From Pirellulales bacterium (lineage in GTDB: Bacteria > Planctomycetota > Planctomycetia > Pirellulales > Thermoguttaceae), in the NCBI GenBank assembly GCA_030642635.1, contig DAOWNK010000214.1, positions 1-5,594 of the forward strand: DNA of 5,594 nt. Reading direction: 5' to 3'. Shown in pieces: positions 1 through 4,879 of the stretch (position 1 is its first letter; every line of letters begins with the position of its first letter). The position numbers were made by a program, and so were the translations under genes. The notes under the pieces are model-generated. The model saw only the letters and a list, made by a program, of their open reading frames with translations, was not told where the DNA came from and did not search any database.

Positions 1-72
1 GGATGGTCGAATATAAGCTTTTGGCAATTTGCCGACAGGCGAGCGGCTTTAGGTCGGCACGCCGGCAGAGAA

Positions 73-154
73 GGGGGGTTTCCCGAGCGGTCAAGGGGGT
101 CAGACGGTAAATCTGATGGCAATGCCTTCGAGGGTTCGAGTCCTTCACTCCCCA
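73..154 (+). tRNA. tRNA-Tyr, anticodon GTA (type II, long variable arm)
   Basis: The sequence folds into a complete type II cloverleaf. The acceptor stem is 73-79 with 147-153 (one G-T wobble), discriminator A154. The D-arm (82-98) has a GCGGTCAA-type loop. The anticodon stem is 100-104 with 112-116. The variable stem-loop is GGC-AAT-GCC at 118-126. The T-arm is 130-146 with loop TTCGAGT. The anticodon is 107-109 (GTA). CCA is not encoded. Oddity: the anticodon loop reads CGGTAAA, so position 33 (base 106) is G instead of the near-invariant U. It is the first gene of a Tyr-Gly-Thr-tuf cluster. Identity is firm; whether this copy is fully functional is less certain. Confidence 0.93.
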
Positions 155-211
155 GTTATTTATTGTTTTGGGTTACGGCAGGAGCTTGCCCGTAGATTGG
201 GCGGTTGGATT

Positions 212-282
212 GCGGGTGTAGCTCAACGGTAGAGCTGTAGCCTTCCAAGCTACTGACGAGGGTTCGACTCCCTTCACCCGCT
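212..282 (+). tRNA. tRNA-Gly, anticodon TCC
   Basis: A complete cloverleaf is visible. The acceptor GCGGGTG (212-218) pairs with CACCCGC (275-281), with discriminator T282 as in other bacterial glycine tRNAs. The D-arm is GCTC/GAGC (221-235). The anticodon stem GTAGC/GCTAC encloses loop CTTCCAA, anticodon at 244-246. The T-loop is TTCGACT (263-269). CCA is not encoded. All usual invariant bases are present, unlike the flanking Tyr and Thr genes. It reads Gly GGA/GGG codons and is probably co-transcribed with its neighbours. Confidence 0.96.
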
Positions 283-309
283 TTGTCGGGCGATTGGGGT
301 GAAAATAAA

Positions 310-399
310 GCCGCGACTGGTGGTCGCGCACCATGAAGCCGCGACCGGTGGTCGCGCAAAATGGTTAACAAATTAAAGGGCGCGACCACCGGTCGCGGC
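310..399. repeat. Palindromic repeat cluster, family 1, locus A (two direct copies and one inverted)
   Basis: Three copies of the 20-mer GCCGCGACCGGTGGTCGCGC lie between tRNA-Gly and tRNA-Thr. They are at 310-329 (one C-to-T change), 338-357 (exact) and 380-399 (exact, inverted). Each copy is itself a hairpin with stem CGCGACC/GGTCGCG and a 3-nt loop. The 5' foot is AAAG in copies 1 and 3 and GAAG in copy 2. The outer copies with their feet (305-329 and 380-404) form a 25-bp inverted repeat with one T/G mismatch, so a transcript could fold into one long hairpin enclosing copy 2. The same direct-direct-inverted arrangement recurs at 4747-4849. This resembles REP/REPIN-type non-autonomous elements. 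It does not look like a terminator, since no U tract follows. Confidence 0.9.
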
Positions 400-408
400 T
401 TTATATTG

Positions 409-481
<73 letters not shown>

Positions 482-505
482 CCTTATACCGGTTTTCAGG
501 TTAAT

Positions 506-524
506 AAAATTTGTGACAAATTTT
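506..524. promoter_or_regulatory. Perfect AT-rich dyad in the tuf leader
   Basis: AAAATTTG (506-513), spacer TGA, then CAAATTTT (517-524) is a perfect 8-bp inverted repeat in the 81-nt gap between tRNA-Thr and tuf. It could be an operator-like protein site or a weak RNA hairpin between the tRNA and mRNA parts of the transcript. The stem is too AT-rich for a convincing intrinsic terminator, although a short T-rich stretch follows. The symmetry is observed; any function is inferred. Confidence 0.45.
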
Positions 525-562
525 GTCTTTTAACTGTTTAACGCAGGGAGAAACACAGACCA

Positions 563-1762
563 ATGGCCAAGGAAGTTTTTGAACGCACCAAACCTCACGT
601 CAATGTCGGCACAATCGGTCACATTGACCACGGCAAGACCACGCTAACCGGCGCCATCCTGGCCGTTCAACAGGAGAAGGGTCTGGCCAAGTTCAAGTCG
701 TATGCGGACATCGCCAAGGGCGGCACGGTCCGCGACGCCACCAAGACGGTGACCATCGCGGTCGCCCACGTCGAGTACGAGACCGAAAATCGGCATTACG
801 CCCACATCGACTGTCCGGGCCACGCCGACTTCATCAAGAACATGATTACCGGCGCCGCACAGATGGACGGGGCGATCCTGGTCGTCTCGGCCGCCGACGG
901 CCCGATGCCGCAGACACGCGAGCACGTCCTGTTGGCTCGCCAGGTAAACGTGCCGGCGCTGGTCGTGTTCCTCAATAAGGTCGATCTGGTCGATGACGAG
1001 GAACTGCTCGAGTTGGTCGAGTTGGAGCTTCGCGAGTTGCTTACCGACTACGGGTTCCCGGGCGACGACATACCGATCGTTCGCGGCGACTCGCTGACGG
1101 CCTACAACAACCCGACCGATCCGGAAAAGACCAAGTGCATCCCGGAGTTGCTGGACGCTATCGACGCGAACATTCCGGAGCCGGTACGCGAGGTCGACAA
1201 GCCGTTCCTGATGGCCGTCGAAGACGTCTTCTCGATCGAGGGTCGCGGTACGGTGGCCACCGGGCGCATCGAGCGCGGTGTGATCAAGACTGGCGAGGAA
1301 GTCGAGATCGTCGGGTTTGACGATGAATCGCGCAAAACGACCTGCACCGGCGTGGAGATGTTCAACAAGACGCTCGACGAGGGCCGGGCGGGCGATAACG
1401 TCGGCTGCCTGTTGCGTGGTGTCAAGCGCGACGAAATCGAGCGCGGCCAGGTGCTGGCCAAGCCGGGGTCGATTACACCGCACACCCAGTTCGAGGCCGA
1501 GGTATACGTACTGTCGAAGGACGAGGGCGGCCGGCATACACCGTTCTTTAGCGGCTACCGTCCGCAGTTTTACTTCCGTACGACCGACGTGACCGGCACG
1601 GCCAATCTGCTGGGCGACGTCGAGATGTGTATGCCCGGCGACAACGTCAAGCTGAACGTTGAGTTGGTTTCCCCGATCGCCATGGACGAGAACGTGCGGT
1701 TCGCCATCCGCGAGGGCGGCCGAACGGTCGGTTCCGGCGTGGTTACCAAGGTAATCAAGTAG
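563..1762 (+). CDS. tuf: Translation elongation factor Tu
   Basis: EF-Tu is the cytoplasmic GTPase that delivers aminoacyl-tRNA to the ribosomal A site. The 399-residue product has normal length and all three domains. The G1 loop GHIDHGKT is at 19-26, G3 DCPGH at 83-87 and G4 NKVD at 138-141. Domain 2 (GRGTVATGRIERG) and domain 3 (HTPFFSGYRPQFYFR, ending GGRTVGSGVVTKVIK) are canonical. Switch I is unusual: K61-TVTIAVAHVEY replaces the usual RGITINTSHVEY, but T64, equivalent to the Mg-binding Thr, is kept. I recall this form from planctomycete EF-Tu. The G5 motif reads RGDSL (174-178) instead of the usual RGS[AS]L. The start is the ATG before AKEVFERTKPHVNVGT, the conserved N-terminus, with a weak GGGAG ribosome-binding site at 546-550. 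It lies between tRNA-Thr and tRNA-Trp. Identification is essentially certain. Confidence 0.99.
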   Translation: MAKEVFERTKPHVNVGTIGHIDHGKTTLTGAILAVQQEKGLAKFKSYADIAKGGTVRDATKTVTIAVAHVEYETENRHYAHIDCPGHADFIKNMITGAAQMDGAILVVSAADGPMPQTREHVLLARQVNVPALVVFLNKVDLVDDEELLELVELELRELLTDYGFPGDDIPIVRGDSLTAYNNPTDPEKTKCIPELLDAIDANIPEPVREVDKPFLMAVEDVFSIEGRGTVATGRIERGVIKTGEEVEIVGFDDESRKTTCTGVEMFNKTLDEGRAGDNVGCLLRGVKRDEIERGQVLAKPGSITPHTQFEAEVYVLSKDEGGRHTPFFSGYRPQFYFRTTDVTGTANLLGDVEMCMPGDNVKLNVELVSPIAMDENVRFAIREGGRTVGSGVVTKVIK

Positions 1763-1794
1763 CAGCAGCCACGAAACGGCAGGCACGGCGATGC

Positions 1795-1870
1795 AGGGGT
1801 GTAGCTCAATTGGTAGAGCACTGGTCTCCAAAACCAGCGGTTGAGAGTTCAAGTCCCTCCGCCCCTGCCA
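1795..1870 (+). tRNA. tRNA-Trp, anticodon CCA, with encoded 3' CCA
   Basis: The acceptor AGGGGTG (1795-1801) pairs with CGCCCCT (1860-1866), discriminator G1867 as expected for tryptophan, followed by an encoded CCA at 1868-1870. The D-arm is GCTC/GAGC. The anticodon stem CTGGT/ACCAG encloses loop CTCCAAA, anticodon at 1828-1830. The T-loop is TTCAAGT (1848-1854). Two points stand out. It is the only one of the four tRNAs here with CCA in the DNA. Its T-stem GAGAG/CCCTC also has an A-C mismatch (1846/1856). A tRNA-Trp between tuf and secE is a common bacterial arrangement. Confidence 0.95.
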
Positions 1871-1891
1871 TGAAATAATTATGATGTAACA

Positions 1892-1972
1892 TTTAGCCCC
1901 GGGTGAATACACCCGGGGCAACCATTGTAAAAAGTGCAGACATTGCCCGCCGTGTATTCACGGCGGGCTAAA
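1892..1972. repeat. Palindromic repeat pair, family 2 (two inverted hairpin units)
   Basis: Two strong hairpins lie between tRNA-Trp and secE. Unit 1 has a 10-bp stem, GCCCCGGGTG (1896-1905) with CACCCGGGGC (1910-1919), and loop AATA. Unit 2 has a 10-bp stem, GCCCGCCGTG (1945-1954) with CACGGCGGGC (1959-1968), and loop TATT. Read on the opposite strand, unit 2 matches unit 1 including its flanks (TTTAGCCC before, GGGCAA after, loop AATA). The only differences are three stem pairs, changed on both sides (CGG/CCG versus GCC/GGC). The element therefore begins TTTAG and ends CTAAA, an inverted REP pair around a 25-nt spacer. No U tract follows either hairpin, so intrinsic termination is unlikely, but transcript processing or pausing is possible. 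Confidence 0.88.
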
Positions 1973-1993
1973 TGACAAGGTCGGACCAAGCGA

Positions 1994-2401
1994 ATGGGCG
2001 CGTTTTTCCAGGAACTAATACACTTCGGCATCTATAAGCGGAGCCAGGGGCGAATTACCCGGCAGGTAACCTTCGCCGCAATGGCCGTGGGCATGGGGAT
2101 CGGGTTGTGGCAACTCAGCAGCAGCATGATCGGACAGCCCATCACCGTGCGCTTCGGGGTTCCGGGAACAATGTTGGCCGTCGGGCTGTGGGTTGCGTAC
2201 CGTGTGGTCAACGTGCCCGGCTGTGCCGATTTCCTGATCTCTGTTGAGGCCGAGATGAACAAGGTCTCCTGGCCGACGCGCAACGAGTTGTTTCGGGCGT
2301 CAATGGTAGTGCTGTTTGTGATTTTCGTGCTGGCTGCCGTCCTTACCGTCTTCGACGTGACGTGGGGATGGCTGTTCCGGCAAATCGATAAGTATTTGTA
2401 A
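1994..2401 (+). CDS. secE: Preprotein translocase subunit SecE (three-helix form)
   Basis: SecE clamps SecY in the inner-membrane Sec translocon. The 135-residue protein is longer than the minimal one-helix SecE. It has hydrophobic segments at about 27-46, 56-73 and 103-125. The hallmark amphipathic stretch VEAEMNKVSWPTRNEL (84-99) lies just before the last helix, where the family has it. The N-terminal YKRSQGRITRQVT region is of a type I associate with planctomycetes. The ATG at 1994 gives a natural N-terminus; only a weak AAGG (1977-1980) lies upstream. It is followed 17 bases later by nusG, the classic secE-nusG pairing. Confidence 0.95.
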   Translation: MGAFFQELIHFGIYKRSQGRITRQVTFAAMAVGMGIGLWQLSSSMIGQPITVRFGVPGTMLAVGLWVAYRVVNVPGCADFLISVEAEMNKVSWPTRNELFRASMVVLFVIFVLAAVLTVFDVTWGWLFRQIDKYL

Positions 2402-2418
2402 TTTACGGAAAGTCCGAC

Positions 2419-3030
2419 GTGACCGACCAGTTGAACAATGCGATAGATCAGCAACCGGCTCCGGCGGAGGAGACTCCCGAGGAAGCACCAAAGTCTGAAA
2501 ATATGGACTGGTACATTCTCAAGGTGCAGAGCAACCGGGAGGATTCGATTCGCGAGGGGTTGTTGCGCCGGGTGAAGATTGCCGACCTGGAGTATTACTT
2601 CGGCGAGGTGATCGTTCCGACCGAGAAGGTGACCGAGGTAAAGGGCGGAAAAAAGCGGGTAACGAAGCGAAAGCTTTACCCCGGTTATATCATGGTGCAA
2701 ATGGAGATTACCGACGACACGTGGTTCCTGGTCCGCGAGACGCCGGGTATCGGTGACTTTACCGGTGCGGCCGGGCGCCCGACGCCCATGCTGCCGCACG
2801 AAGTCTCCAAAATCGTTGCAAAGCAAGAGGAGAAGAGCGAAAAGGCGCCGAAGCTGGATATTGCTTTCAGCCCGGGAGACCAGGTCAAAATCAACGAAGG
2901 AACCTTCGAAAACTTCGAGGGACACGTCGAACATATCGACCAGGCCAACGGTCGGGTAACGGTGATGATAAACATATTCGGGCGCAGCACGCCGGTGGAA
3001 TTGGAATACTGGCAAATCGAGGCGGTATAG
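2419..3030 (+). CDS. nusG: Transcription termination/antitermination protein NusG
   Basis: NusG binds RNA polymerase at the clamp/RpoB and links it to Rho or to the ribosome. The 203-residue product has an acidic, Pro/Glu-rich N-terminal tail (1-28). The NGN domain runs from MDWYILKVQSNRE (29-41) through LYPGYIMVQM (86-95) and TPGIGDFTG (108-116). The C-terminal KOW domain (about 149-203) contains FSPGDQVKINEGTFENFEG. The start chosen is GTG at 2419, which has a purine stretch GGAAAG 6 nt upstream. The alternative ATG at 2503 would give a protein starting at the family core but has no visible ribosome-binding site. With the tail the protein is about 20 residues longer than the E. coli one. 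Its stop is separated from the rplK ATG by one base, suggesting translational coupling. Confidence 0.97.
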   Translation: MTDQLNNAIDQQPAPAEETPEEAPKSENMDWYILKVQSNREDSIREGLLRRVKIADLEYYFGEVIVPTEKVTEVKGGKKRVTKRKLYPGYIMVQMEITDDTWFLVRETPGIGDFTGAAGRPTPMLPHEVSKIVAKQEEKSEKAPKLDIAFSPGDQVKINEGTFENFEGHVEHIDQANGRVTVMINIFGRSTPVELEYWQIEAV

Positions 3031-3031
3031 C

Positions 3032-3457
3032 ATGGCAAAGAAATTACAAGGCGAGGTGAAATTTCAGGTGCCCGGCGGACAGGCCACTCCGGCCCCGCCG
3101 GTCGGGACCGCACTGGGGCGGTTCGGAATCAACCTTGGTCAGTTCGTTCAACAGTTCAACGATCGGACGAAGGACGCCGGCGGAATGCCGATACCGGTGG
3201 TGGTCCGTGTGTATAATGACCGGAGCTTCGATTTTATCACGAAGAGTCCTCCGGCCGCCGCGCTGCTGAAACAGGCCGCCGGAATAGCAAAGGGTTCCGG
3301 GGTTCCGAACAAGGAGAAGGTCGGCAAGGTTACCGTGGCCCAAATCGACGAGATCGTAAAGACGAAACAGGCCGACCTGAACGCCGACGATCCGGAACAA
3401 GCCAGGCGAATGGTCGAAGGAACCGCACGAAGCATGGGACTGGAGGTTGAGGGCTAG
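3032..3457 (+). CDS. rplK: 50S ribosomal protein L11
   Basis: L11 binds 23S rRNA in the GTPase-associated centre, next to L10/L12. The 141 residues match the family length. The N-terminal domain has PAPPVGTALGRFGINLGQFVQQFN (20-43), including the Pro-rich hinge-side loop. The C-terminal RNA-binding domain runs from about residue 71 with KSPPAAALLK, SGVPNKEKVGKVT (89-101) and GTARSMGLEV (130-139). The start ATG follows the nusG stop by one base and has GAGG at 3019-3022, inside the end of nusG. The TAG stop is the first unit of a TAGGGAT tandem repeat (see the separate repeat entry). Confidence 0.98.
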   Translation: MAKKLQGEVKFQVPGGQATPAPPVGTALGRFGINLGQFVQQFNDRTKDAGGMPIPVVVRVYNDRSFDFITKSPPAAALLKQAAGIAKGSGVPNKEKVGKVTVAQIDEIVKTKQADLNADDPEQARRMVEGTARSMGLEVEG

Positions 3458-3475
3458 GGATTAGGGATTAGGGAT
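3455..3475 (+). repeat. TAGGGAT tandem repeat with G-quadruplex potential, overlapping the rplK stop
   Basis: Three perfect tandem heptamers TAGGGAT begin exactly at the rplK stop codon (3455-3457), followed by a partial unit. The sense strand, and therefore the mRNA, has five G-tracts: 3451-3453, 3457-3459, 3464-3466, 3471-3473 and 3480-3483. The loops between them are 3, 4, 4 and 6 nt, which fits the standard four-tract G-quadruplex rule. It resembles telomere-type repeats but in a bacterial operon. Function is unknown. Confidence 0.85.
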
Positions 3476-3482
3476 TAGAGGG

Positions 3483-3502
3483 GTGGTCGCTTTAGTGACC
3501 AC
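3483..3502 (+). promoter_or_regulatory. Hairpin in the rplK-rplA spacer, just upstream of rplA
   Basis: GTGGTCGC (3483-3490), loop TTTA, then GTGACCAC (3495-3502) form an 8-bp stem with one G-T wobble. It ends 14 nt before the rplA start. It shares the octamer GTGGTCGC with the family 1 palindromes and has a related CTTTA, so it may be a decayed repeat. It may instead control rplA translation. There is no U tract, so a terminator is unlikely. Confidence 0.55.
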
Positions 3503-3516
3503 TTAAAGTACAAATC

Positions 3517-4200
3517 ATGGTCAAACAATCAAAACGAATAAAGACGCTGGCCGAGCAAACACCCGGCAGCAAGCCTGTGCCGCTGGCGGAGGCGGTCAAG
3601 CTGCTGAAGCAGTTCGGCAACACCAAGTTCGACCAGACGGTCGAGATCGCCATGCGGTTGGGGATCGATCCGAAGCAGGCCGACCAGATCGTGCGCAGCT
3701 CGATCGTCTTGCCGCACGGTATCGGCAAGACGCTGCGAGCAATCGTGTTCGCCAAGGACGACAAGGCCGACGAGGCGAAGACCGCCGGCGCCGACCAGGT
3801 GGGCGGCAAGGAGTTGGCCGATCGGATAAAGGAGGGCTGGCTGGAGTTCGACGTGTGCATTGCGGCCCCGGACATGATGAGTATCGTCGGCCCGTTGGGA
3901 AAGACCCTCGGCCCACGTGGGTTGATGCCTTCGCCAAAGGCGGGCACTGTTACACCGGACGTGGGCAAGGTCGTCAAGGAGTACAAGGCCGGCAAGGTGG
4001 AGTTCCGCAACGATGCCGGCGGAATTGTGCATGCAATGGTGGGAAAATTGAGCTTCGACGAACAGAAGTTGCTGGAGAACGTTCGTGCGTTTATAGACTA
4101 TGTGGTCGGGATGAAGCCTGCCGCGATAAAAGGGCAGTACGTCAAAGGAATCGCCCTGAGTGCGACGATGAGCCCCAGCATACGCGTGCTGGCAAACTAA
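3517..4200 (+). CDS. rplA: 50S ribosomal protein L1
   Basis: L1 forms the mobile L1 stalk on 23S rRNA that guides deacylated tRNA out of the E site. In many bacteria it also represses its own mRNA. The 227 residues match the family. Domain I contains FDQTVEIAMRLGIDPKQADQIVR (38-60) and LPHGIGKT (65-72). Domain II follows with VFAKDDKADEAKTAGADQVGG, and the signature LGPRGLMPSPKAGTVTPDV is at 131-149. The C-terminal half of domain I has KAGKVEFR and KGQYVKGIALSATMSP. The ATG fits the usual N-terminus length, but I see no clear Shine-Dalgarno upstream. It follows a 59-nt spacer with a G-rich repeat and a hairpin. It is separated from rplJ by only 12 nt. Confidence 0.98.
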   Translation: MVKQSKRIKTLAEQTPGSKPVPLAEAVKLLKQFGNTKFDQTVEIAMRLGIDPKQADQIVRSSIVLPHGIGKTLRAIVFAKDDKADEAKTAGADQVGGKELADRIKEGWLEFDVCIAAPDMMSIVGPLGKTLGPRGLMPSPKAGTVTPDVGKVVKEYKAGKVEFRNDAGGIVHAMVGKLSFDEQKLLENVRAFIDYVVGMKPAAIKGQYVKGIALSATMSPSIRVLAN

Positions 4201-4212
4201 CGGCTAATAACA

Positions 4213-4734
4213 ATGAGCAAATACGTCAAAAACCTGATTGCCGATTACCTGCGAGAGCGCCTTTCGGAGGTAAACGATGCGCTTTTGGTCAACGTGATCG
4301 GCCTGGACGCCAACGCGAGCAATCGCCTGAGGTCCGGGCTGCGCAGCAAAGACATCAACGTAATGGTGGTGAAGAACAGCATGGCCGCGCGCGCGACGGT
4401 CGGCACGCCGCTGGGAGCAATGTTCGACGGACTGACAGGCACTGCGGCCGTCTGTTGGGGAAGCGAAGACATCGTCAGCCTGGCCAAGGAAATTGCCGCC
4501 CTGGCCAAGGAGGAACAGTACGAAGCGTTCGAGGCAAGGAGCGGCGTGATGGACGGCGAGCTGCTGACCGTTGCACAAGTGGCGGAGGTCAGCAGGTGGC
4601 CCAGCAGACGGGAACAACTCAGCCTGCTCCTCGGTCAGATACTCAGCCCAGGGGCGACATTGGCTGCACAACTGAACGGCCCTGGAGGGGCGTTGGCAGG
4701 CCAGATTGCACAAAAAGGCGAAGAGTCGGACTAA
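4213..4734 (+). CDS. rplJ: 50S ribosomal protein L10
   Basis: L10 anchors L12 dimers to the ribosome at the base of the stalk. The 173-residue product begins with the expected rRNA-binding domain: MSKYVKNLIADYLRERLSE, then INVMVVKNSMAARA (48-61), the family's LxVxKN motif, and GLTGTAAVCWG (73-83). The GVMDGELLTVAQVAEVSRWPSRREQLSLLLGQI stretch (111-143) follows. The C-terminal helix that should bind L12 ends in an acidic KGEESD. No Shine-Dalgarno is visible in the 12 nt after rplA, so translation may be coupled to rplA. The usual L10 autoregulatory leader has no room here. A palindrome cluster starts about 12 nt after the stop. Confidence 0.97.
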   Translation: MSKYVKNLIADYLRERLSEVNDALLVNVIGLDANASNRLRSGLRSKDINVMVVKNSMAARATVGTPLGAMFDGLTGTAAVCWGSEDIVSLAKEIAALAKEEQYEAFEARSGVMDGELLTVAQVAEVSRWPSRREQLSLLLGQILSPGATLAAQLNGPGGALAGQIAQKGEESD

Positions 4735-4746
4735 TTCCGGTGTAAA

Positions 4747-4849
4747 GCCGCGACCGGTGGTCGCGCAAATTACAAAGCCGCGACCGGTGGTCGCGCAAAT
4801 ACAGCGAATAGTGTCAACATCATTACATAGCGCGACCAACGGTCGCGGC
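4747..4849. repeat. Palindromic repeat cluster, family 1, locus B (two direct copies and one inverted)
   Basis: Copies of GCCGCGACCGGTGGTCGCGC occur at 4747-4766 and 4777-4796 (both exact, with the same AAAG foot and CAAAT tail, 30 bases apart). An inverted copy lies at 4830-4849 with one loop change (ACC to AAC). With flanks, 4743-4766 and 4830-4853 form a 24-bp inverted repeat with one mismatch. The layout copies locus A at 310-399, although the spacer sequences between copies 2 and 3 are unrelated. The cluster fills most of the rplJ-rplL spacer (4735-4879). It would place strong RNA hairpins just before rplL, where L12 needs extra synthesis relative to L10. Confidence 0.92.
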
Positions 4850-4879
4850 TTTATGAAAACCAGAAAGGACAGTAGCCCG

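Noticed and set aside
31..58. GCCGAC/GTCGGC inverted repeat upstream of tRNA-Tyr
   Set aside because: A 6-bp stem with a 16-nt loop and no U tract; too weak to call a terminator or operator. No credible promoter was found in 1-72 either.
310..399. CRISPR array
   Set aside because: Only three units, one inverted, with unequal gaps of 8 and 22 nt; the repeats are separated by no regular spacers.
513..542. Promoter-like GTGACA and TTTAAC hexamers before tuf
   Set aside because: The implied start site would fall on the tuf ribosome-binding site, leaving almost no leader; the fit is weak and AT-rich chance matches are likely.
1763..1794. rpmG (L33), often found between tuf and tRNA-Trp
   Set aside because: The gap is only 32 nt and holds no coding frame; the gene is not here.
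644..1921. Long antisense reading frame opposite tuf
   Set aside because: It mirrors the codon pattern of the high-GC tuf gene, runs through tRNA-Trp, and resembles no protein family.
1892..1972. Intrinsic terminator after tRNA-Trp
   Set aside because: The hairpins are strong but neither is followed by a U tract, and the two-unit inverted layout fits a repeat element better.
4706..4879. In-frame upstream extension of rplL through the repeats, giving twice-repeated KPRPVVAQ peptides
   Set aside because: The frame happens to be open through the palindromes, but the family N-terminus and a good ribosome-binding site both place the start at 4880.
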